DNA of 64,000 bases from Agapanthus africanus. Its lineage: Eukaryota > Streptophyta > Magnoliopsida > Asparagales > Amaryllidaceae. Location of the stretch: contig CM057340.1 in the NCBI GenBank assembly GCA_030015575.1, positions 754,981,632-755,045,631 of the forward strand, read 5' to 3'. Below the pieces are notes generated by a model. The model searched no databases. It saw nothing but the letters and a program-made list of their open reading frames with translations, and was not told the origin of the DNA. Each line of letters opens with the position of its first letter. Positions within the stretch are counted from its first letter, which is position 1. Positions 46,569 through 57,199 of the stretch are shown here, in pieces. The position numbers and the translations under genes are program-made.

Positions 46569-47680
46569 TCAGGCGTAGTACCTTTTCAGGAACCGGCCGT
46601 TTATTGGCCTGAAGGGTCTTTCGCCATGCATATCCATGAGTAGATAGGCCCCTCCTTGGTAAACTTTGTCTATGATGTACGAGCCCACATAGTTCGGCTC
46701 GAATTTCTCCCGTTTGGCACAATTGGGGATCATAGGTCTCTTGACCACTAGCACGAGTTCGTCTTGGCGAAATGTTCTCGGCTTAGTCAATCTTTCGTAT
46801 GAGCACGTCATCCTTGCTTTGTAAGCTTCTAGGTTTTGCCGCGCCATGAGACGAGTTTCATCAAGGGCTTCGAGCTCCTCAAGCCGAAGGTGAGCATTCT
46901 CTTCGTCTGTTAGCTCGTAATGAACCGCCACTCGTAGAGAGCGTAGCTCTATCTCCAAGGGGAGTACCGCTTCTGTGCCGAATACTAACGCATATGGCGT
47001 TGTATTCGTAGCTGTTTTGAACGTGGTCCGGTAAGCCTAGAGAGCTTCATGCAGTCTCTCGTGCTAGTCGTTCTTATTTTTGGACACCGTCTTCTTTATG
47101 ATCTTCGTCAAGGTTTTGTTGAAAGCCTCAGCTAGACCGTTAGCTCGGGGATTATAGACTGAAGAGTATCTCCAGTCTATATTATGCTGCTGTGCGAAGC
47201 GGCTGATTTTGTGACTTCTGTAAGCTGTCCCGTTATCGGAGATAATTTGTCGCGGAGTACCGAACCGGTAGATGACGTGTGTCTTGAAGAAATGGAGGAT
47301 GTTCTCCGTCTTCACTTTCCTTAGCGGTATGGCTTCTGCCTATATAGAGAAATAATCGGTTGTCGCCAATATGAACCGATGTCCTCTGGATGACGCTGGT
47401 TCGATGGGCCCGATTATGTCGGTTCCCCACATTTCGAATGGCCAGCTAGCCACCGTTGGGTGTAGCGGATTTGGATGCTGGTGGATGAAGTCCCCGTGAA
47501 TCTGGTACGAGTGGCACTGCTTCGCGTATTCAAAGCAATCCTGAATCATCGTGGGCCAATAGTAGCCCATCCTTTTAATCTTCAGCTTCATCTTTGGGCC
47601 GGCTTGATGAGAACCGCAGAGTCCGTCGTGAGTTTCTTGAATGACTTTCCTCACTTTTTCTGGTCCCAGGCATCTTAGCC
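46569..47680 (-). pseudogene. M integrase
   Basis: One frame, broken only by nonsense codons. Zinc-binding part: HDGLCGSHQAG … CFEYAKQCHSYQ, where the last expected Cys is Tyr. Catalytic core: D in MWGTDIIGPI, D in ISDNGTAY and E in ANGLAEAFNKTL are all present. C-terminal part: FEPNYVGSYIIDKVYQGGAY … RPINGRFLKRYY, ending at 46569 as Tat integrases do. In-frame TAG codons near 47037, 47064 and 47340 stand where Trp is expected. No chromodomain follows. Confidence 0.88.
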
Positions 47681-47738
47681 ACAGAGAGTCGAACGATCTC
47701 TTATATAGAGTATCGTTGACAGAGGCGAAAGACAGAGC

Positions 47739-48362
47739 TCATTTCATGAGCTGATGTTTTGAGGATGCATCTTCAGGCGTTCGACGGGATTTGAAGTAAT
47801 CTATAAATACTTCCCTCCAATCCTTAGTCCTTTCTTGGTCCTTTATTTGTAGGGCTGTTGGCTTGGTCGCTTCCTTTTCTTTAGAAGACTCTGGAGATAT
47901 TTCTGCTGGCGCAAGAACCCGACGGCTTTTTACAGCGATCCTTACGTCATCGAGGTCTTTGTCAGCCAGTTCTTTAGCGAGTTTGGCTAAGGCGTTCGCT
48001 TTGCTATTTTTCACACGCGGTATGCTTTCCAAGACGTAGGAAGGGATTTGAGTCAGTAGTTACTGCACTCTCTCGCCGTACTTCACCAACTCTGGTTTGC
48101 ACGTTTGATAATCGCCGTTTACTTGACTAACGACCAGTTGGGAGTCTCCATATATGAGGAGGTTTTCGATTCCCATGTCGACAGCGATCTCAAGACCTGC
48201 TATCAAAGCTTCATATTCTGCTTCATTGTTCATCCTCGGCTCTGTTAAGGAGAAGGCAAAGTGCATTATCCCTCCTTGTGGAGTCACGAAGATGAGGCCT
48301 ATCCCGGATTTGATTATGGGGGAGCTGTGCTTTCGCTTTTTCATGGAAGGTGCCCCATCAAA
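47739..48362 (-). pseudogene. M archaeal-type RNase H (Tat-specific)
   Basis: Follows the usual RNase H after a single-base frameshift near 48345. The frame gives FDGAPSMKKRKHSSP, NNEAEYEALIAGLEIAVDMG and LLIYGDSQLVVSQVNGDY, carrying the expected D, E and D residues of this RNase H class, then a linker (NALAKLAKELADKDLDDV) towards integrase. A TAA near 48060 and a TGA near 47739 interrupt it. This second RNase H between the gypsy RNase H and integrase defines the Tat lineage. Confidence 0.87.
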
Positions 48363-49815
48363 GTAGAATTCTCATCGGGTATCATTCTCTCTTCTCCCCC
48401 GTCGATCATGTCAAACGCGTGCTCATCTGGCAATTCGTAGTTTAGGGGTGCATCAGCAAGTATCGGATGCTCAGCGAGGAAGTCGGCGATGGCCTGACCT
48501 TTCACCGCCTTGAGAGGTCGGTAAGCTATCGAGAATTCCATCAAGAGGAGGGCCCATTTAGCGAGCCGTCCTGTTAGTATATCTCTTGACATAAGGTATT
48601 TGAGAGGATCTACCTTTGATATGAGATGGGCCTCATACGCCAAAGCATGGTGTCTGAGCTTCTTTATCGTGAAGATTAACGCCAGGCAGTGTTTTTCGAT
48701 GGGGGAGTAGTTGTTTTCTGCCCCCAGGAGAACTCGACTCAAATAGTAGAGGGCTTTCTCTTTCCCTTGGTCGTTCTCTTATGCCCATAGCGCGCCTAAA
48801 GAACCTTTAAGGGCTGTTGTATATAGGATGAGGGGCTTTCCCTTGATTAGAGCGATCGGTACCGGCGGATTCTGCAGGTATTGTTTGATTTCGTCCAGTG
48901 CGCTTTGGCATTTGCGATCCCAGACGAATGGGGTCCCCTTCTTCATCAGATGACTGTAAGGGCGGCATTTGCCGGAAAGATTAGCTATGAACCGCCGGAT
49001 ATATGCGAACTTTCCTTGGAGAGACCGCAGTTTCTTGAAATTTCTTGGCGAAGGCATTTCCATGATCGCCTTGATCTTTGATGGGTCTATTTTGATGCCC
49101 CGGTGTCGCACGATGAATCCCAGGAATTTGCCTGAGGACAGTCCAAACGGGCATTTGAGAGGGTTCATTTTCAGGTTGTATTTCCGAAGGCGCTGGAACA
49201 CTATCTCCAGATGCTCCCAATGCTCCCCGTGCGATTTACTTTTCACTACGAGGTCGTCGATATAGCATTCGACGATTTCATGTATGAGGTCATCGAAAAT
49301 CTTCGTCATGGTCCTCTGATAGGCGGCGTCGGTGTTCTTCAGACCGAAAGGCATCACTTTGTAGCAGAATATGCCCAGTGGGGTCTGGAAAGTGGTATGC
49401 TTCTGGTCTTCGGGATGCATCTTTATTTGATTGTACCCTGATGATCCGTCCATGAAGGAGAAGACTTCGTGAGTGGACGTGTTATCTATCATTAGCTCGG
49501 TGACCGGTACGGGAATGTTATCCTTCGGACAGGCTTTGTTGAGGTCCCCAAAGCCTACGCAAATGCGCACCGTCCCATTTTTCTTCATCACTGGATGATG
49601 TTGGCGATCTAGTCAGGATACTGAACCTCTTGGATGAAGTCAGAGTTGATTAGCTTCTTGACCTCGGCGTTGATACTCATTTCAAGTTCGAGACGCATTC
49701 TTCTCGGCGCTTGTTTGACTGGCTTAACGTCCGGAGATATTGCCAATTTGTGGACGGCTATTTCTGGATCTAGTCCCGGCATCTCGGAGTAATTCCATGC
49801 GAAGCAATCTTTATA
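48341..49815 (-). pseudogene. M reverse transcriptase and gypsy RNase H
   Basis: The frame from 49591 reads VRICVGFGDLNKACPKD, FSFMDGSSGYNQIKMHPED, VMPFGLKNTDAAYQRTM and CYIDDLVVKSKSHGEHW (YxDD box YIDD), then FLGFIVRHRGIKIDPSKI and the connection region. RNase H follows after a TAA near 48779 (YYLSRVLLGAENNYSPIEKH, LPDEHAF). Upstream, 49815-49592 holds KDCFAWNYSEMPGLDPEIAV-like text with one frameshift and a TAG near 49609. The catalytic RT residues are intact. Confidence 0.88.
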
Positions 49816-50067
49816 CTACATGAGCACGTCTTTTAGCGTAGCTACTTGTTCTTTAGACAACAACTCGCTAACAAATGTAGGCCGCGGGTTGTTTGCCGTC
49901 CCCAAGTCAATTTTCCTTAGGTTATCCGCAGTAGTATGTATTCCATCTTCCAACTCTTTTGGCGCCGGTGGAAATTCTGAGATCAATTCCTCTTCATCCT
50001 CGTTCTCGAAACACCAGGAAAGGTCATCCATGTTTTCGGGCACTCCTTCTTTTGACTGCGTAATCAC
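49816..50067 (-). pseudogene. M spacer before RT
   Basis: An acidic 83-codon frame (ENMDDLSWCFENEDEEELIS … FVSELLSKEQVATLKDVL) that leads directly into the RT N-terminal region, as in Tat polyproteins. It has no domain of its own that I recognise. Confidence 0.6.
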
Positions 50068-50088
50068 GTGACAGGTACAAGATCGTTT

Positions 50089-50436
50089 CTAGGACTGATG
50101 TTGATCTGGTTCTACTCTTGCCACATACGTTGCTTTCGGCTCGTGTTTTTGTGGTGGGATTACCCTCCAACTGTCGGATAGAGTGAACCTGCCGAGTTGA
50201 TACTGGTCTTCAACCCAGTCTTTGAATGTGAAGCCGTCTTCAAGAGGATGTCCTATCGCCCGATGATAGGAACAATAATCCGGGTGACAGACCTCGTCTA
50301 GTTCGAGGTGCTTGGACTCCGGGAGCGTAATCATTTGATATTTCATGACAAGATCGAATATCTTTCTTGTCTTGTCTTGGGGAAAAGAATATGGTCGACC
50401 CATCTTCTTTATAAGAGACGGATCCCGGCTTCTCAA
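50089..50436 (-). pseudogene. Second copy of the gag C-terminal zinc-like domain in M
   Basis: Reads GRPYSFPQDKTRKIFDLVMK … HPDYCSYHRAIGHPLEDGF … WVEDQYQLGRFTL. This parallels the gag tail at about 53700-53414 (SPYSFPRDKTRRLFELAVR … CPYHRIMGHPIEDCF … WIKDQYQQGKFAL). Here the last metal-binding Cys is Gly. It lies after the protease, which suggests an internal duplication or a domain that Tat polyproteins carry twice. Confidence 0.7.
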
Positions 50437-51580
50437 TTCTCGATCGCGTGGCTTCTTGGACCCGCTTTGCCGCCGTCGAACGTTTTTTCGTTCTTTAGTT
50501 TGTTTTTTCCTCTGCGTCGGGTCTTCTGTATAATGGGCTGGCGACGAAGGGCATCATCATTCTACGTAGCCTGTTGACGGAGGTGCTGCGTCTTGGTTTT
50601 CTCGTAAATGGCCATTTCACGGTTGTGGTCATCCCGGACCTTTTGACCCGCTACCCTTATTAGCTTATCCATCTATTCTTCAAACGACGGACTTGGCATT
50701 TTTATGGCAGGATCTCGTTTTGGTTCAATTGCAGTGTCTTCTAACAGAGCATCTCCTTCTTCATCGAAACTATGAATAACGTAGCAGCCATGGAATTGCT
50801 CCCATTCTTGGATTGAACATATCCAAGCCCGATCATTTCTATTCTCCCGTTGGGTAATTTTCGCTGAGTTCCGAGGACGTTCCAGATCCTGTTGTAGAAC
50901 TGAGCTTGTCGAGCAGTCTGTTTGAAGGGTACGCCTTGGCGCCTCAACAGCCTTTTTAATCCTTTTGTGTAGCATCTGGGCAGATGGATGGGCTGGAGCC
51001 TGTCAAGAGTAGAATCAGCACCATGCCAGATTTCTTTCTCCACTTTGGTTTCCGCGGATCGATAAAAGAGGATCGCCTTTTTATCTTTTTGCCTGGGAGG
51101 GACGTAGAACGTCTGCAGTTCTTGCACACTATAGGTATCAAGTGCACCGAGCTCTTTGTAATGCTTTTGCGGAACCAAGGCGATTTGCAAACTCCGTTCA
51201 TCGCCAGTGAAGGCTCGTATTTATGGCCGAACAAAAAATATTGCATTGACCTCATCTTCAGAGTCGCTGCCGAAGATCAACATAGGGGTAGACGGTCCGG
51301 GCTTGTTGTATTGGAGCGGCCCCGAATAGACTATCTCTTCTTCCTCTTCGGTATCGCTCCCGAAGACCGGAATAGTGGTGATAGCTTTTTTCTTATTCTT
51401 CGGCTTATGGAATCTTTCCGTGTCTTTAAAGTCTGGTAATAAATACTTTGCATCTTCGTACTTTCGGACTACATTCTCGGAGAATGGGTTCAGCTCCCCT
51501 GTCACGGTATACTCGGGACCATCTTTGAAGTACTTCATACACCGATGTTGTGTAGAAGGGATGATGTTGTATTCGCGTAA
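50437..51580 (-). pseudogene. M protease-RT linker, decayed
   Basis: Frames 51538-51221 (MKYFKDGPEYTVTGELNPFS … FGSDTEEEEEIVYSG) and 51190-50741 (ALVPQKHYKELGALDTYS …) read as the acidic linker following protease in Tat polyproteins. The phrase FGSDSEDE/FGSDTEEE occurs repeatedly and also upstream (LTFGSDSDEE near 52360). Confidence 0.55.
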
Positions 51581-52462
51581 CTAAGGCCTGCCGCGCAAAG
51601 CGTTGTAGCAAGTCTTGGCGTCAATGACATGAAACTTGATGTCAGTGATGAGCAGTCCAAAGCATAACGTCAGTATCACAGACCCGAGCATCCATGGTGA
51701 CTGGGAGTCGAACCCGGAGATGGTGATTTTATCCCGAGCGAGGTGTTGAACGCTCATGCAGATTTCCTTTAGCACCCTCACATTCAGGAGATTGACAGAG
51801 GACCCATTGTCAACTAAGATCTTCCCTATCTTGATGTCATGGCAGTACCCGGTGATATACAGGGGACGGTTATGTTCGCACGTTCCGAGGAGGAGATCAT
51901 CATCGCCGAAAGTGATGTCAGCTGTGTGCACTTCTTCCAGCTCGTCCTTCGTTTTTTCTTCGACAAGGAAAGCTTGAAATTGGTCGGGGTCGTGCAGTGC
52001 CTTGATCAGAGAATTTCGCGCCTCTTTAGATAATAGAAGGGCATCGAGAATGCTTAGCTGCGAGGGTATCTTTCTCAGGTGTACCAGAACATTGTAATCC
52101 ACCTTGTTTTTCTGGGGTGGGTCGTTGGCTGCGAGCTCTTCGACAAATCGATCATCAAGGGTGATATCTCCAGGGACTTTTTCTTTCCCCTTATCTTTTC
52201 TATCCAATCTCCTGTTTGCAGGTCCGAGATTCTTTTCGGGCAACGTACGGTTGTGCAGCTGAATATTTTCACAGTTTTTCGCCTCTTCCTCTTTTCTTGT
52301 GATGGATTCTTTGAAGAGAGGGCCGAGGGCTATTTCTTCATCAGAATCACTCCCGAAGGTGAGAACTTGCGATCCTCCAGAATCAACCATGTGACAGTCG
52401 CCGACAGTTCTTTTGCGCACATCTGTCGTGCTTCTCTGCTCTCGACGAGTTTTGCACTTCAT
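51581..52462 (-). pseudogene. M aspartic protease region
   Basis: A 293-codon frame. The N-terminal half is a charged linker (KNKVDYNVLVHLRKIPSQLS). The C-terminal half is the retroviral-type protease: LLLGTCEHNRPLYITGY, the active-site segment KILVDNGSSVNLLNV (usual D-T/S-G replaced by D-N-G), ISGFDSQS and DAKTCYNALRGRP, stopped by TAG at 51581 where the family has Trp. The changed DNG may be inactivating. Confidence 0.8.
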
Positions 52463-53413
52463 CTGCTTGAAATGCTGTCGATGAGCAACGTATCCCTACC
52501 ACCAATTTTTAAAGGCCATGCATTCCTCGGTAGGGTGTGTGATCCTCCAATGTTATAAGCATTAGTTTGGATGTGCATCTAGTTCGTCGGGGAACGTATT
52601 TTCTAAAGTGTCTTCTTTGAAAGGTGGCAACTTCATTCCCATCGACAGGGCTTTAGCGAACTGCTTCCTTATCTTAAACTTGCTTTTGCTGGCGGCAGAA
52701 GTGTTTCTGTCCGGTTGGAGTACTCTATGGCTTCTCAATACCGAAGCTTCTTCAACGTGACGCCGACGCTCGGCCCTTTCATATATGGCCGTTTCACGCT
52801 CTCAGTCAGATTTGCTTTTTTGAAGAGTTTCGCTCAGCAGTCTGTCAATCAATTCGTCCGATGGCTCTAGAGATTTTGATTCCTGTTCTGGATCTGGCCC
52901 CAGTTTCTCTGCATCAGGAGCTTCTTTGCCATTTATTAATGAGTGAGAGATCATATGGCAGCTTGCCACATAATCCTCGGGCTCTTCTGAAGAATTGTCT
53001 CCTTCATCAGCGTCATCGACTTCATTCTCAAGAACATGCTTAAAGAATTCATCCAACGTGATTGGGGTCCGTGCCTTCTAGTTATATTCTTCCAGTGCAT
53101 CGATATATTTCTGTAGACCTGTACGGCTGTCTTTAGGTTGGACGGTCTTCTTGGCCTTCATCTTTTTCTTTAAAGACTTTGGAGGCTTGGCCTGAATGTT
53201 TTGTCCACCTTCACCAATTTCAGTATTAGGCGCGGCTTCAGCATCCCCTCAATAATCTCAGGCTCCAGCGGGCTCTTCCACCTAATCACCGGACATGCTT
53301 GGCGATTTTTCAGCATTCTTTTAGTTTTTTTTTTCGAAAGAACAACTTCCCATGGAGCTTCCTCTATAAATGAGCATGATGCCCGGCGTGTCCATCTTTT
53401 TCGGAGCTTGTGG
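52463..53413 (-). pseudogene. M gag-protease spacer
   Basis: Includes an acidic frame at 53056-52802 (MDEFFKHVLENEVDDADEGD … SDELIDRLLSETLQKSK) and frameshifted flanks. No recognised domain. Confidence 0.5.
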
Positions 53414-55449
53414 TTATGGCGGGTTTACCCTACAGTTTTCAGACAACGCGAATTTGCCTTGCTGGTACTGGTCCTTAATCCAGTTTTTTAAGACAAAGCA
53501 ATCTTCGATTGGATGACCCATTATTCGATGGTAGGGGCAATAGTTGGGACTGTTGACGTCACCGGGCTGCAGTGGGCGTTTTGGATCCGGCAAGGTGATG
53601 AGCCTGTTGCGCACCGCCAGCTCGAACAGTCTTCTTGTTTTATCCCGGGGAAACGAATAAGGGCTTTTTAGCTTCTCGTTGAAGAATCGATGTCTATCGT
53701 TTTGGCGATCAGCTGGTTTTGGACCACTGGACTGCTGTTGAGCATTGGCGACGAAAGTCGCTTTCCCTTTCCCCTTTTCGTTTCGAGACTCCATTTTTGA
53801 GGAAGACGGTCTATGGCCCATCTGGTCCATTTGGGCCAGCTTGTTAATCAAGGCCTGGAAGGTAGTCGGCTTGAAAAACATCATGAACTTGGATATGGTT
53901 GCCTGCGGATCGAGGGTACCCTTGAACATGCCTACTGTAGGAGCATCTTCGATGCGTTGTTCGCATTTCGACCATAGGTTCCGCCACCAGATTGCATACT
54001 GAACCCATGTTTCTCCTGGCTTCATCCTGGCATTAATCAATGCCGTGATTGGGGTGCGTTCGCTAGCACTTGCGAAACGCTGGGTGGACAGCAATTCCAT
54101 CTTTGTAAAATTTTTGACGGAGTCGTTGGGAAGCTCTGAATACCATTCGAATGCCGTCTCCGCCAAGCTGCCGACGAATTGGCGAAGCAGTAGCTTATCG
54201 TCACTCTAGTGTTGCCGCACAGAGCCCTGAATTGAGTGACATGTTGATGGGGATTGCCTGTCCCCTTGTATACGTGAAACTTAGGAATCGTGTATCCTAG
54301 CGGGTACTTAATCTGATCGTACCGGCCTGATCGCCCAGTTCTGACGACTTGTCCAGCGGCTTCGTTCGCTTGATGAGCTCGTATCTGTTGAGCTATATAA
54401 TCATCGAGCACAGCTATCAAGATTGTTTCCTCTTTTGCAGCTGAAAAGGCCGGAAGAGGGTTTGATGTCTCCCCTCTATCGTATTCAATTATTACTGGAG
54501 GATCTTCGGCTGGAGGGTCTGGCTGGATCATCATGCCCACCATATCTTGGAACAATAACGCCATTTGTTTTATATTGGCCGCTTGTTCTGCGGCCTCTTT
54601 GTCTTTCTTCTCAAGCATACTTCAGAGGAACTCGGCGTCGATTTCCTATTCCTGGCGCTATTTCGATGACGCCTCCGGGCTTTCTTTCGGTCCAGTGAGC
54701 GCAGCCATCTTCATTAGCATCTTCTGGAGGTTTTGCTGTTGTTGCTCCTGAGCCTTTGTTATTGATCGGGTGAGTGGTCGATGGCCCGTGGAGATACGTC
54801 TATCCTCTTTTCCGGAAGCCATGTAAATGGTGTGCACCACCATGCCCCCAGACTTGGGGCGTTTGGATTCAGTGCCTTTGAGCTTTGTCGTGGACACGAG
54901 GATTTTCTCCGGCCTTCTTTTATAGACGGTCGAAGTTGAGGGGGCCGTTCCAGCGGGCACCCAAGTGGATGACACCTTCTGTGGTACGACAGGGCGGTCC
55001 TTCTCTTGCTGAACCTTCAATTTCTTTGGTCAGCGGGAGTAGTCTTGGTTAATCACAGAGTCTTGGACCCTTCGCCAGACCCTGTGAATTTTGGAGGACA
55101 GCCGCTGAGGGGGATGATCTAGCTTTGCCTTTGTAGTGTTCTCCACAGGTGGAGGAGATCTTTTCAACACAACAGTTAGAGAGTTTTTGCGCACCCTCCT
55201 AAGTGGTTCAAAGTTGTTCTCAGTTGGAACAACAGCATCAATTTCCACCATTGGATCTGGTGGAGTCAGTCCAGAAGGGGAACTGCCCCCAGCTTTCCTC
55301 ACTCGGTGCCAGTAGCGACGTCGAGCGCGTCTAGTAGATGGGATCACATCCGTTGTCGGGGTAGCTGCATCGTGCTTCATGCTTTGATGAGAAACTTCTG
55401 TTGGTGTCAGCCTGTCAAAGACTGACGTATGTTGAGAGGGGATGGACAA
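53414..55449 (-). pseudogene. M gag
   Basis: Four overlapping frames from 55449. The head carries TSVFDRLTPTEV, the SVFDRL phrase common in Tat gag, and RRARRRYWHRVRKAGG. Next GGMVVHTIYMASGKEDRRIS, then the Retrotrans_gag core (FHVYKGTGNPHQHVTQFRAL, AFEWYSELPNDSVKNF, GETWVQYAIWWRNLWSKCEQ). The tail has CPYHRIMGHPIEDC, the CX2HX4HX4C-like motif typical of Tat. Frameshifts near 55025, 54640 and 54100 break it. The plus-strand P gag (56523-57697) is homologous. Confidence 0.85.
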
Positions 55450-55480
55450 CCTGTCGAGGGCAGACTTTCAAGCAGGGGTA

Positions 55481-56522
55481 GCGCTCTCGTGTTTTGCACG
55501 TGAGGCGCTGCCTCAGAGTCTTTAGCGCTGGCGCTCTTGGTGCTAGCGCTCTCATGCTTCGCACGTGAGCGCTACTTCAGAGTCTTTAGCGCTGGCGCTC
55601 TTGGCGCGAGCGCTTTTATGAAGCGCTGCCTCATTGCTGAAGCTGTCTTTTCACCTTCTTTCTCCGCTTTTCCTAAGTCAAACTTCTCTTTCCAAGATCT
55701 TGGAAATAGTTCTATCATGCACAACATTTTCTGTACCTAGACTTAAATGTCTCTGTCCATAATCTGAAGCAATACTTCTCTTCTCTCTCACTTTTTAGAG
55801 AATCATTTTGACAGAGAAGAGATATGGCTTGTAATCGCCCACATGCTCGCCGGCAGCCATGGGAGGTGCCCATTGAGGAAATTGTTTCTCGTTTCGCTAC
55901 GCGCTTGGTGAACCCTACACTTACGGATGACCAATGCGACACGGTGCTGTACGAGCTCTTGACTCGTATAGGATCTCCTCTCCCCATCGTCTCCATTTGG
56001 CTCCGGATGGTCTTCTTGTCCGTGATCAATGATATTCCCCCTCCTCTGGCGGAGATGACTCCGGCAATGCTCGACGCCGCGAAAGACAAGATCGAGTGCT
56101 TCCACGAGGCACTTTTGATCACCACAGCTCTGAGGGATCGCTCTACTCGGCTGCTAAGCCAGATACGGGCTCAACGGGTCATCATTTCTGCATTTGCTGA
56201 TGGGTGCAGTGCTGACCGATGGGTAGCTAATTCTCGTGAAGATCGCCGCTTTGTTATGGTGGAGAAGGCAGAGAGGGAGTTAGATAATTTTATCCATAGT
56301 TTTGTGAATCCTTGTACTTTCGATCCCATGTTTGGTGATCTATTTTCTGTAGAATAAAATGTTCAATTAAATACTTTATTTTTGTCATTGAACACCTGTT
56401 CTTCCTCTGATGTGTGCATGTGCGTATATTAATGAGTCTGGTTTCACACATATCTGTAAACAAAACTTAAGCCGGCATAAACGGGAATAAATAGCTCTTA
56501 GCCGAAGATTTTGGCGGGAACA
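55481..56522 (+). mobile_element. Tat-type LTR (c), 3' third only
   Basis: It matches the last part of LTR (b) (38765-38836 plus 42476-43443) over 1042 bp with about 6-7% difference in the coding part, and ends GGCGGGAACA at 56522. The left edge at 55481 is abrupt against M gag, so about 2.5 kb of LTR is missing. It carries the intact 177-codon ORF. Confidence 0.75.
55824..56357 (+). CDS. Conserved 177-codon ORF inside a Tat LTR, unknown function
   Basis: An uninterrupted frame from ATG (55824; G at -3 and +4) to TAA. The product begins MACNRPHARRQPWEVPIEEI and ends FDPMFGDLFSVE. It is predicted soluble and mostly helical, with Arg-rich stretches (RDRSTRLLSQIR), IPPP near residue 75, and no signal peptide, membrane segment, zinc finger or retroviral domain that I recognise. 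A second copy at 42745-43278 is 89% alike in protein but has lost its start. It lies about 165 bp before the LTR end, downstream of where LTR (b) has a TATA-like box, so a genomic transcript would carry it ahead of gag. Extra ORFs are known in Tat elements, usually between LTR and gag or after pol; one within the LTR is unusual. The LTR assignment rests on shared ends and could be wrong. Confidence 0.65.
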   Translation: MACNRPHARRQPWEVPIEEIVSRFATRLVNPTLTDDQCDTVLYELLTRIGSPLPIVSIWLRMVFLSVINDIPPPLAEMTPAMLDAAKDKIECFHEALLITTALRDRSTRLLSQIRAQRVIISAFADGCSADRWVANSREDRRFVMVEKAERELDNFIHSFVNPCTFDPMFGDLFSVE

Positions 56523-57062
56523 GGGACTCATCTCAAGACGGTTCCTGATACAACGATTCCTCCCAAAGCCAAAGTGGTATCTCACAAAAAAGAGATGCCT
56601 AATAAAATCCAAATGCCCGAGGCAAACTCCAAGGGTCAAGATTCCAGATTGCCCAAGCACAGGGGCATGGTAGTTCACACAGTCTATATGGTGAACTCCA
56701 AAGACGAAGTTCGAGCTTCTACTAGTCACCGATCTCAAACTCGGCCCCTGACAAAAGTTCAACTGCAATGTGAAAAGCTGCAGGAGATGCTTGTTCAGGC
56801 AGCGGCACTCGCTAACCCATCGCCTAAGAAAAATCCCGAGGACGCACCCGAAGAAAGAGTAGGGAAGGAGTCGGACATTGATTTCCTAAAGCGCGCTCTC
56901 AAAAAGAGTGATGATGAAGCGGCAGAAATGTCCACTAAAATGAACCAGATGGCCCTTCTAATCCAGAACATGGCTGGAATGATGATCCATTTAGAACCAC
57001 GGGTAGATGAACTGCCGGTAGTCGCTCTTAAAGACAAGCGTGATATTTCAAGTTCTCTATAA
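56523..57062 (+). pseudogene. P gag, middle part
   Basis: Starts abruptly after the LTR end. It reads AGTGTHLKTVPDTTIPPKAK, then HRGMVVHTVYMVNSKDEVRA (matching M gag GGMVVHTIYMASGKEDRR), then a coiled-coil-like charged stretch (KNPEDAPEERVGKESDIDFL, DEAAEMSTKMNQMALL) to a TAA at 57060. The M gag head (about 140 residues) and any leader or primer site are absent, so this junction is not a normal 5' LTR-leader boundary. Confidence 0.75.
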
Positions 57063-57199
57063 GCCTTATCAACGGTTGAGGAGGAAATGATCCTAAAAAC
57101 AAAGCTGGAGGCGTACATCCTCAGCAAATCAAAGATCACTATAACAGTGAAGCTGCAAATAGGTCAATAAAGACTGGTCGACCATATCTGGCCTGGTAC

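Larger units (their letters stand above)
43444..55480 (-). mobile_element. M: Tat-lineage gypsy internal region, nearly complete
   Basis: Minus strand from gag (55449) through protease, RT, RNase H, archaeal-type RNase H and integrase (to 46569), then a 3.1-kb untranslated part with hairpin clusters and a 31-bp tandem repeat. The extra RNase H after the usual one is the hallmark of the Tat lineage. The internal region lies in opposite orientation to the LTR sequences at both ends (36306-43443, 55481-56522). Its left end reads GTGGGGGGGATT-TGTTTCC on the minus strand, which looks like a purine tract plus LTR start. No leader or primer site is visible next to gag. Confidence 0.8.

Noticed and set aside
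55715..56125. 136-codon minus-strand frame opposite the 177-codon ORF
   Set aside because: Antisense shadow; less conserved between the two copies and interrupted differently in each.
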